Origin: JAKAXS01 sp965279065
GTDB taxonomy: Bacteria > Pseudomonadota > Alphaproteobacteria > Rhizobiales > Hyphomicrobiaceae
DNA: 64,000 nucleotides
Direction of reading: 5' to 3'
Assembly: GCA_965279065.1 (NCBI GenBank)
Contig: OZ257134.1
Coordinates: 682,001 to 746,000 of the forward strand
Shown one piece after another: positions 43,319-51,664 of this stretch (within the stretch, counting starts at the first letter, position 1; every line of letters starts with the position of its first letter). Position numbers and translations under genes: made by a program. The notes under the pieces were generated by a model. The model did no database searches and had not been told where the DNA came from. It saw only the letters and a program-made list of their open reading frames with translations.

Positions 43319-43840
43319 ATGGATGTTCGCGCCGAGCTGATCACACTTCTTCCGCGACTTCGGCGTTTCGCTTTTTGCCTGACGCGGTCGCTGCAGGATG
43401 CGGACGATCTTGTGCAATCCGCATGTGAGCGGGCATTGACGCGTATCGAACAATTTCAACCCGGCAGCCGCCTGGATAGCTGGATGTTCGCCATCATGCG
43501 CAATCTATGGATCGATAAGATTCGCGCTCGTGCACGCGCCTCGGAGGTCTCCGACAGCGCCCTCGTGGAAACCGTCGCCGACAGCGACCGCATCAGCGAG
43601 CGAACCGAAGCGCGGTCTGACCTCCGATCGATCAGCCAGCTCATGTTGCAACTGCCTGAAGAGCAATTGAGCGTACTCACGCTGGTCGCGGTCGAGGGCC
43701 ACAGCTATCAGGAAGCGGCGGAGATGCTCCAAGTGCCGATCGGCACTATCATGAGCCGTCTGTCGCGCGCCAGGGCAAAACTGGCGGCCGGCTTGTCCGA
43801 ACCCGATCGCATACCCGCAACGAAGGTCACCGGCGAATGA
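43319..43840 (+). CDS. ECF-type RNA polymerase sigma factor
   Basis: 173 residues. Region 2 is DVRAELITLLPRLRRFAFCLTRS, then DADDLVQSACERAL, and SRLDSWMFAIMRNLWIDKIR. Region 4 is LPEEQLSVLTLVAVEGHSYQ, EAAEMLQVPIGTIMSRLSRA and RAKL. Between them is the usual acidic linker. This two-region layout defines ECF sigma factors. A GTG at 43280 would extend the N terminus by 13 residues, but the promoter motif at 43243-43270 makes the ATG at 43319 more likely. It overlaps the anti-sigma gene by 4 bp (ATGA). The shared GGAATA-N15/16-CGT(A/T) motif marks its likely targets. Confidence 0.93.
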   Translation: MDVRAELITLLPRLRRFAFCLTRSLQDADDLVQSACERALTRIEQFQPGSRLDSWMFAIMRNLWIDKIRARARASEVSDSALVETVADSDRISERTEARSDLRSISQLMLQLPEEQLSVLTLVAVEGHSYQEAAEMLQVPIGTIMSRLSRARAKLAAGLSEPDRIPATKVTGE

Positions 43841-44625
43841 CTGAACCAAGCGAACAGACTCTGAACGCCTACGTCGACGGCGAATTGAGCGCCGACGAGC
43901 GACGTCTCGTCGAGGCGCACCTGGCCATCGACCCGGAAGCGCGGGCCTTCGTGCAGGCATTGCATCGTGTCAATGATCTTGCCTCCGAGGCCATGGGCGA
44001 GTTCGTGCCGCCGGCTCCGCAAGCCTTGATAGACCGCATTAACGCGATACCGCTGCCGCCGGCATCGCATCCCGTGACGGTGCCGATCGCATTTCCGGCG
44101 CGCCACACCCGGAGGACAGCGATATCGTATTACGCCGTGGCGGCTTCGGTCGCCTTGGTGGCGGCCGCTGCCGTGACTTATGTGCTGATGGTCGGATCGA
44201 CGCGCGACGCGTTGCTGCTCGCCAAGGGCGACGTGCCGCCAGGCTCGGCCGTCGCCGAACTTCTCGAAGGCGGCCGGACCGGTCAATCCGCGCCGGTTTC
44301 CGCGCCGGGCCCCGGGGCAGGGCAGGCGACGCTCGCCGCGACGTTTCGAGACCGGACGGGACGCTACTGCCGTGAACTCGATGTGTCGTCGGGTGGAGCG
44401 GGAGCCCCGGCGTCGGCATCGATCGCCTGTCGCTCGACGGAAGGAGCTTGGTTGATCGAAGGCTCCGTCGCCCTGACCGACACAAGCGGGAATGTCGCGC
44501 CTCACTACGTCCCATCCGGATCCAGCAATGTCGAACCTCTAGCTCCGTTGCTGCAATCGCTAGGCGTGGGCCAAGCCTTGTCCACCAGCGAGGAAGACGA
44601 CGTCATCTCGCGCAATTGGCGGTAG
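43837..44625 (+). CDS. Membrane-anchored anti-sigma factor
   Basis: 262 residues. The cytoplasmic N terminus (TLNAYVDGELSADERRLVEAHL) resembles the anti-sigma domain fold but lacks the zinc HxxxCxxC motif. One transmembrane helix (about 97-119, YYAVAASVALVAAAAVTYVL) is followed by an extracytoplasmic part of about 140 residues with two cysteines (Cys180 and Cys197 region). The start codon overlaps the sigma stop as ATGA, the classic sigma/anti-sigma arrangement. Release could depend on proteolysis; the divergent secreted subtilase is a candidate actor but this is speculation. Confidence 0.85.
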   Translation: MTEPSEQTLNAYVDGELSADERRLVEAHLAIDPEARAFVQALHRVNDLASEAMGEFVPPAPQALIDRINAIPLPPASHPVTVPIAFPARHTRRTAISYYAVAASVALVAAAAVTYVLMVGSTRDALLLAKGDVPPGSAVAELLEGGRTGQSAPVSAPGPGAGQATLAATFRDRTGRYCRELDVSSGGAGAPASASIACRSTEGAWLIEGSVALTDTSGNVAPHYVPSGSSNVEPLAPLLQSLGVGQALSTSEEDDVISRNWR

Positions 44626-44657
44626 CGCATGAGCCTCGCGTTTTTCTCCTCACGATC

Positions 44658-44684
44658 GGAATAGGACGTTTCCCATTTCGTTTT
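44658..44684 (+). promoter_or_regulatory. ECF-type promoter of the NSSS-repeat protein gene
   Basis: GGAATA (44658-44663), 15-nt spacer, CGTTTT (44679-44684), in the gap after the anti-sigma gene. It predicts a start near 44691, at the base of a perfect stem-loop (44691-44710). Confidence 0.6.
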
Positions 44685-44690
44685 CCTGAT

Positions 44691-44710
44691 GCCGCGCCAC
44701 TCGGCGCGGC
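44691..44710 (+). other. 5'-leader stem-loop of the NSSS-repeat gene
   Basis: GCCGCGCC-ACTC-GGCGCGGC is a perfect 8-bp stem with a four-base loop at the predicted 5' end of the transcript. A 5'-terminal hairpin would protect the short mRNA from decay. The ribosome-binding site AGGAGA follows at about 44722. Confidence 0.5.
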
Positions 44711-44735
44711 GCGTCAAATCTCAGGAGAACGCACC

Positions 44736-45074
44736 ATGATGAAGACAGTGAAAATCACAGCGCTCGTCGGCGCGACATCGGCAATCCTCGCTGCTGCACC
44801 GGCTCAGGCTGCTCAGATCCCACTGGAAGAGTTTGGGAAAGACGCAAAGACGGCGACCACGCTGAAGGACGAGCGCACGCGGGTAGCTGGCAATTCGAGC
44901 TCAAACTCATCGTCCAATTCGTCTTCGAATAGCTCGTCGAACAGCTCTTCCAATTCGAGCTCGAACTCTTCATCCAACTCGAGTTCGAATTCTTCGTCGA
45001 ACAGCAGCTCCAACAGCTCGTCCAACTCTTCGAATCGCGGTTGGAACCGTGGGTATCGCAACTTGCGCCGCTAA
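44736..45074 (+). CDS. Small secreted NSSS-repeat protein
   Basis: 112 residues. AGGAGAAC precedes the ATG at 44736 (ATG at 44739 is equally possible). A signal peptide (KITALVGATSAILAAAPAQA) is followed by a short linker, then eleven consecutive Asn-Ser-Ser-Ser units and one NSS (residues 53-99), and a basic aromatic tail NRGWNRGYRNLRR. I know no family for it. Codons in the repeats vary widely (AAT/AAC; TCG, TCA, TCC, TCT, AGC, AGT), so the amino-acid pattern rather than the DNA seems to be conserved. It has its own ECF-type promoter and terminator. It may be a surface or matrix peptide; this is inference. Confidence 0.75.
   Translation: MMKTVKITALVGATSAILAAAPAQAAQIPLEEFGKDAKTATTLKDERTRVAGNSSSNSSSNSSSNSSSNSSSNSSSNSSSNSSSNSSSNSSSNSSSNSSNRGWNRGYRNLRR
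44892..45032 (+). repeat. Codon-scrambled NSSS tandem repeat
   Basis: Twelve 12-bp units (the last cut to 9 bp) encode NSSS. The units are not identical in DNA, which distinguishes this from simple slippage. Confidence 0.9.
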
Positions 45075-45088
45075 CTGCTGGGGGAATG

Positions 45089-45121
45089 AGAAAGGGTCGG
45101 ATCTCCGGCCCTTTCTCTTTT
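45089..45121 (+). terminator. Terminator of the NSSS-repeat gene
   Basis: AGAAAGGGTCGG pairs with CCGGCCCTTTCT (one G.T pair) around a four-base loop and is followed by CTTTT. It starts 14 bp after the stop codon. Confidence 0.88.
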
Positions 45122-45179
45122 GGGTGGCTTGTCAGGAACGCACGAAAGAAGGGGGCCGACGGGCCCCCTGCTCAAAGTC

Positions 45180-45217
45180 GATGCATGACGTCCGGATTGA
45201 TGCATGACGTCCGGATT
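45180..45217. repeat. Perfect 19-bp direct duplication
   Basis: GATGCATGACGTCCGGATT occurs twice in tandem (45180-45198 and 45199-45217). The second copy covers part of the stop codon of the unknown minus-strand gene. It looks like a recent duplication. Confidence 0.9.
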
Positions 45218-45932
45218 AACGCTGCGCCCTCGCTTCGCGCCGGTACCATCCTTCTTGCGCCAAGGTTTGCGTCAGTATGCGACTTCTCGTGCGGCCTTCA
45301 TCGGCGGATTCAACCCGGACGACGCCCGTAATCGCTGTCGTGTCACGGCGGAAGGGGATGACCTGAACGATCGGAGTTCCGCGTTCCAGCGTGTAGACGC
45401 CGTCCGGCGCGGTAGCGATGAACGGGAAGTTGATCAATGAGTGATAGGTGTCGGTATCGACCACACCGGACACGACCTCGACGACGCCGTTGCTCCGGTT
45501 CAGCGGAGCGACGAACAGACAACTCCATCCCGGCGGCGTTTTGATGGTCCAGTAATTATGAAACTTGCACGGCGGTCGCGGATCGCGCGGATTTCCGGCG
45601 ATCTGATGCATCGCATGGTTGGACACCATGACGCGGTCGATCTCCCAGCCGGCTTCCACTGATCGGCCTTCTTCGCTGATCTCCAGGCGGACCGTCGCTG
45701 CCAGCGGCAAGATCCACCCGGTCGTCATGGCATCGAGAAACGGCATGCATCGCTTGGCCGTCAGACCATTGTTCACGGCCGTGACGTGGGTGGGATCGAT
45801 TGCTGGCAACTTCTTGAACCAGTTGGGAAGCACGCTCTTTGCCGGGACCGGTTCGGCGATGACGCCCAGGTCGTCTGGATGGCAAAGAAACTCGATCTTT
45901 CGTTTCGCCAGCGGCTTTAGAACGCTCAGCAT
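45216..45932 (-). CDS. Cytosolic protein of unknown function in the ECF regulon
   Basis: 238 residues, no signal peptide or membrane helix. Notable segments are KRKIEFLCHPDDLGVIAEPV, VLPNWFKKLPAID, MPFLDAMTTGWILPL, KFHNYWTIKTPPGWSCLFVA, PLNRSNGVVEVVSGVVDTDT and GTPIVQVIPFRRD. The pattern of a TPPG turn, PxNR and a VDTD strand recalls DUF6065-like proteins, but I am not certain of the family. The start at 45932 has GGGAG 6-7 nt upstream; 27 codons of open frame further upstream are unlikely to be used. An ECF-type promoter lies at 45963-45989. Confidence 0.75.
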   Translation of the reverse strand: MLSVLKPLAKRKIEFLCHPDDLGVIAEPVPAKSVLPNWFKKLPAIDPTHVTAVNNGLTAKRCMPFLDAMTTGWILPLAATVRLEISEEGRSVEAGWEIDRVMVSNHAMHQIAGNPRDPRPPCKFHNYWTIKTPPGWSCLFVAPLNRSNGVVEVVSGVVDTDTYHSLINFPFIATAPDGVYTLERGTPIVQVIPFRRDTTAITGVVRVESADEGRTRSRILTQTLAQEGWYRREARAQR

Positions 45933-45962
45933 CGTTGGCTCCCTTTGCTCGGTGATGGACGT

Positions 45963-45989
45963 CGAACGCTGAGAAGCGAAGCCTATTCC
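45963..45989 (-). promoter_or_regulatory. ECF-type promoter of the unknown gene at 45216
   Basis: Minus strand GGAATA (45989-45984), 15-nt spacer, CGTTCG (45968-45963). It predicts a leader of about 24 nt before the ATG at 45932. Confidence 0.6.
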
Positions 45990-46031
45990 GTCATGGAGAT
46001 CGGAAATCGGCAATTTTTTCCTGGGGGCGCG

Positions 46032-46059
46032 GGAATAGGCACCTTCGCCCCCTCGTTCG
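46032..46059 (+). promoter_or_regulatory. ECF-type promoter of the coiled-coil protein gene
   Basis: GGAATA (46032-46037), 16-nt spacer, CGTTCG (46054-46059), 50 bp before the ATG at 46109. Divergent from the promoter at 45963-45989. Confidence 0.6.
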
Positions 46060-46108
46060 GATGCTGTCGACCTTCAATCTGTCCAAGCAGCCGTAGACGG
46101 GGATATCC

Positions 46109-46951
46109 ATGACCGATCACCATCGCAGCGCGCACCCCGAGCCCCTTCGGCGTCAGCGGGCTAAGAGTTTCAAGGCGAGTTTGTTGAAGACGGCGGCCAT
46201 TGCCTCGGTCGCAAGCGCCGCAACGCTGGCTCTCGTGCGCCCCGACCTCGTCGAGCAGCCGACCGCATACGCTCCTGTTCACCTACCAGAGACGGGCGAG
46301 CGGCCGGCAATGGTCGCAGCGCCCGCACCGTCGAATTCAGTGTCCCAAGGGACCGACGAGCCGAGCGTCAAGCTTCTGACGTTCATTGCGGCCCGGTCGC
46401 GCCTGCGCGCCGAGCGCGACGGCCACAACCGCGTAACTTTTCCAGCCAAGTTCCAGAGGACGTCGACCCACGCCCCGCGCATCGCGGTCAACGAGGAGCG
46501 GCTGTTCGAAGCTCGACGCCTGGCGTTCGAAAGCCGTCAGCGGGACCTTCGCGGCAAGATCGGGGCCGTGCGCGACGAGATCGCTGGCTTCCAAACGCAG
46601 CGTGATGCCAAGGAGCAGGAGATTTCGTTCATCAAGGAGGAGTTGCGCGAGATCGAGAAGCTCCACACCCGGCAACTCTCCAACATTTCGCGGCTCATGT
46701 CGTTGAGACGCGACCTCACCCGTGCGCGTTGGGACATCGGCCTGCTGGAGTCGTCGGTCGCGCGCAGCAACCTTTCCATCAAGGACATCGAGCAGCAGAT
46801 TCACGAGGATCGCCACAATCTGGTCGTCGACGCTGAGCGGGAGCTTCGGGCGATCGACCTGGATATTCTCGACACGACCAAGGAGCATCAAGACCTGCCC
46901 GAGCCCCTGCTCCAACTCGCCGCAGAAGCCGTCCACAATGCGCGGCGCTAG
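46109..46951 (+). CDS. Membrane-anchored coiled-coil protein related to HlyD-type adaptors
   Basis: 280 residues. One N-terminal hydrophobic segment (about 25-43, LLKTAAIASVASAATLAL) and a disordered linker are followed by two long antiparallel helices (about 130-250): RLFEARRLAFESRQRDLRGK, IGAVRDEIAGFQTQRDAKEQ, ISFIKEELREIEKLHTRQLS, RLMSLRRDLTRARWDIGLLE. This matches the hairpin of HlyD/PrsE-type membrane fusion proteins, with the LYxxxLV-like tip. The lipoyl and beta-barrel parts of true adaptors are missing, so it cannot be a normal adaptor. GGGGATATCC precedes the ATG. It belongs to the putative ECF regulon by promoter motif. Confidence 0.7.
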   Translation: MTDHHRSAHPEPLRRQRAKSFKASLLKTAAIASVASAATLALVRPDLVEQPTAYAPVHLPETGERPAMVAAPAPSNSVSQGTDEPSVKLLTFIAARSRLRAERDGHNRVTFPAKFQRTSTHAPRIAVNEERLFEARRLAFESRQRDLRGKIGAVRDEIAGFQTQRDAKEQEISFIKEELREIEKLHTRQLSNISRLMSLRRDLTRARWDIGLLESSVARSNLSIKDIEQQIHEDRHNLVVDAERELRAIDLDILDTTKEHQDLPEPLLQLAAEAVHNARR

Positions 46952-47007
46952 CTGATCCTGATCGGCGAAGCGTCGGGGGGCAGGGATCAGGAAATGTTGA
47001 CGCACCA

Positions 47008-48267
47008 TTACTGTTCATTCAGAGGCACACCATCCGCCGCGTCGGTCGCAGGCCCGCCCATGCGCAGCCGGTGTCCGTCGAGATCCTCGACGTTCATTTC
47101 GCGCACGCCCCAAGGGAAGTTCGTCGGCACCTGCCGGATGATGGCGCCGCTGCGTTGGTAGTCCTTGAAGAGCGCATCGACATCGCGCACGAAAATGGAA
47201 ATCCACGTGCCCGGCCCGCCCTGCGCTCCGAGGCAGAGGAAGATACGCACCGCATCGCGATAGACGCAGGCGAAGGTCGGTGGCGAGCCCCAGTCCCACT
47301 CCTTTTGAAATCCCAGCTTCTGTTCATAGTACGCGATCGCGGCGGGAACATCCTTCACGTTGAGGATTGGCACGGCGGACTCGAACCGGTTCTCGGTCTG
47401 CTCGTGCGGGCTTGCTCCCGCCGCGATCAGCAGCGCGACGATCTTGGGATCGCTCTTGGGCGAGGCGGCGTTGAGGGGCGTAAAGCCCCGATCGTCCCGC
47501 GCAACCGCATCGGCGCCAAGCGTAAGAAGCAATTCGACCATGTCGGTCCTGTTCTTCAGAACGGCCAGGTGCAGGAGGGTCCGCCGATCTTCGAACCGGC
47601 TCATGCGCCGCGTCAGCGTCCTCGGGTCGGCTTTGACCAGCGCCTTGACCAGATCGCCGCGGCCCAGGGCCACGCTGGCAAAGAGCGTCGGCCTGGCACC
47701 TTGGGCGAGGAGATAATCGGCGACGTCCTGGTGGACGTCTTGGAACAACGTTGCCCAGCCGATGACGTTCATCTCATGTTCGTCGTCCGCGCCATCGACG
47801 TCGGCACCGAGCGTCACGAGATGCTGAACCATCTCTAATCGTCCCTGCGACGCCGCCCAATGCAGCGGGCAGGCATTGTCCAGCTTGTCTCTTTGGTTCA
47901 CGTCCGTACCGAGACCGATGAGAACGTCGGCGCACGCGACATGCCCGGCATCGGCCGCGAGATGCAGCAACGGACGGTTCCATTTGCCGCCGGTGAGGCC
48001 AAGCTTGGAGGGATGGGCGACCAGCAACTCGCTCAGCGCTTGGGGCTCGCCCGTCACCACCGCAGCGATGATTCGACCATCGAGGCTCAGCGTGTCGACA
48101 TGCGTCTTGAGTGCGCGCCAGCTCTTGAAGCCGTAGTCCTGCGCGATCGCGAACTGAGCGTGGTGGAGCGCGGCCGCGGCGTCGCGCTTGCGCAATTCCG
48201 CCAGGCGATCCTTGGCAGCCTTCTTGAGCCAGTCGAGATTCGGGTGTGGGGGGAGCTGTTGAGTCAC
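47008..48267 (-). CDS. Ankyrin-repeat protein fused to a VOC (glyoxalase-like) domain
   Basis: 419 residues. The N terminus (LDWLKKAAKDRLAELRKRDA, YGFKSWRALKTHV) is typical of bacterial ankyrin proteins. About six ankyrin repeats follow (70-290) with motifs such as RPLLHLAADAGHVACADVLI, CPLHWAASQGRLEMVQHLVT, LGADV and TLLHLAVLKNRTDMVELLLT. From about 300 to 410 there is a VOC module: SAVPILNVKDVPAAIAYYEQ, KLGFQKEWDWGSPPTFACVY, WISIFVRDVDALFKDYQR and VREMNVEDLDGHRLRMG. No signal peptide. The combination suggests a scaffold that positions a small-molecule-binding or resistance-type VOC unit. Function unknown. Confidence 0.88.
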   Translation of the reverse strand: MTQQLPPHPNLDWLKKAAKDRLAELRKRDAAAALHHAQFAIAQDYGFKSWRALKTHVDTLSLDGRIIAAVVTGEPQALSELLVAHPSKLGLTGGKWNRPLLHLAADAGHVACADVLIGLGTDVNQRDKLDNACPLHWAASQGRLEMVQHLVTLGADVDGADDEHEMNVIGWATLFQDVHQDVADYLLAQGARPTLFASVALGRGDLVKALVKADPRTLTRRMSRFEDRRTLLHLAVLKNRTDMVELLLTLGADAVARDDRGFTPLNAASPKSDPKIVALLIAAGASPHEQTENRFESAVPILNVKDVPAAIAYYEQKLGFQKEWDWGSPPTFACVYRDAVRIFLCLGAQGGPGTWISIFVRDVDALFKDYQRSGAIIRQVPTNFPWGVREMNVEDLDGHRLRMGGPATDAADGVPLNEQ

Positions 48268-48580
48268 GGAACACCTTCTTTCTGAGGGGCCCGGTGTCCG
48301 CGTCTCGGGCGAGAAAGAAGATGGAGGCGTTCGCCGAACTTGAGAGGTGGGTTCAACCCTTCACGCGGACCGTTGGTCGCCTGCTCGACCAACGGCTGCA
48401 TAGCCTAATCGTCAGCTCTCAGTCAAATGCACCAGCAGCCCTGGACTGCGGCGGTTAACGTTGGGGCGCGAGCCCGGCCGCCTGTGACGCCGCATCGGTT
48501 GCCGTCGTGGCGGACGCGAGTATGATGCGCCGCAAGACAATTGGCCGGAAATGGGAAAAACCGGCCTTGGAGAGACCTGG
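48268..48580. other. Intergenic region upstream of mutB with a perfect hairpin
   Basis: 313 bp between divergent genes. It holds a perfect 10-bp inverted repeat, CCGTTGGTCG and CGACCAACGG (48370-48395), with a six-base loop and no T-run, more like an operator or RNA element than a terminator. No cobalamin riboswitch is recognisable before mutB. Confidence 0.5.
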
Positions 48581-50749
<2,169 letters not shown>

Positions 50750-50758
50750 TGAAGGCGG

Positions 50759-51436
50759 TTATAAGGCCCGCATCTCCTCCAGCCGCTTCACCTGCCGCCC
50801 ATCTTCATCGAAATTCCCCGGATCCAGCCACGCCTCGTAGGCCCGCTTCAGCGCCGGCCACTCCTTATCGAGGATCGCGTACCATACGGTGTCGCGGTTC
50901 TGCCCCTTCACCACCATGTGCTGCCGGAACACGCCCTCGGCCGTGTAGCCGAAGCGCTCCGCCGCCCGCTTCGACGGCGCGTTCAGGTCGTTGCACTTCC
51001 ACTCCCAGCGGCGATAGCCCAGATCCTCGAACGCGTGCCGCATGAACAGGTAGTGCGCCTCCGTCGCCGCCGGCTTGCGCGCGATGGCCGGCCCCCACAG
51101 AATGTTGCCGATCTCGATGCAGCCGTACGCCGGCTCGATGCGCATGAACGTCTGCCGCCCCGCCGCCTTGCCCGACGCCTTGTCGATCACCGCATAGAAC
51201 TGGGGGTCCTGGCTCAGCTGTGCTTTTTCCAGCCAGACCTGGAACGCGGCGCGGCTCTCCGGCGGATCATCGAACAGATAGCGGTGACGCTCCTGCGCGT
51301 CCGGCAGCGTCGCAACCGCGAACAGATCATCGCCGTGACGATCCGCCTCGAGCGGTTCCAGCCGCACGTACCGCCCCTCCAGCGGAACGCGTGCCGGGCG
51401 GGGGCACGGCTGCCAAGTCGAGAGGTCTGCGGCCAC
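50759..51436 (-). CDS. GNAT-family N-acetyltransferase (RimJ/RimL type)
   Basis: 225 residues. GRYVRLEPLEADRHGDDLFA, FYAVIDKASGKAAGRQTFMR, CIEIGNILWGPAIARKPAAT, EAHYLFMRHAFEDLGYRRWE and KCNDLNAPSKRAAERFGYTA follow the GNAT order, with acetyl-CoA binding in the QxxGxG-like region replaced by ARKPAATEA. Members acetylate alpha-amines of proteins or small molecules; the substrate is unknown. GTG at 51436 is preferred because AGGA lies about 7 nt upstream and homologues begin near ADLSTW. The gene ends 9 bp after mutB, convergent with it. Confidence 0.85.
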   Translation of the reverse strand: MAADLSTWQPCPRPARVPLEGRYVRLEPLEADRHGDDLFAVATLPDAQERHRYLFDDPPESRAAFQVWLEKAQLSQDPQFYAVIDKASGKAAGRQTFMRIEPAYGCIEIGNILWGPAIARKPAATEAHYLFMRHAFEDLGYRRWEWKCNDLNAPSKRAAERFGYTAEGVFRQHMVVKGQNRDTVWYAILDKEWPALKRAYEAWLDPGNFDEDGRQVKRLEEMRAL

Positions 51437-51664
51437 GATGGGTCCTGTGATGATGATGTGATCAGTGGCAGCCCAATCGCGCAAGTGCTTCGCCCGGTCG
51501 ACAAAAACCGCCGACAGTTGCGCGACCGTCCACCAAACCTATGAGTACAAAGCTGCCACGGGGACCGAAGATGCGCGCGCGCCCGTCTTGCGCGCGTCTC
51601 GAGCCATCGGCAGTATGACGGCGTTTCGATAGCTCCTATTGCTTTGTCCGTTGCTGGGGATGTC

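Noticed and set aside
44448..44735. N-terminal extension of the NSSS-repeat protein upstream of 44736
   Set aside because: The extension overlaps the anti-sigma gene in another frame and removes the signal peptide from the N terminus. The ribosome-binding site and promoter fit the short form.
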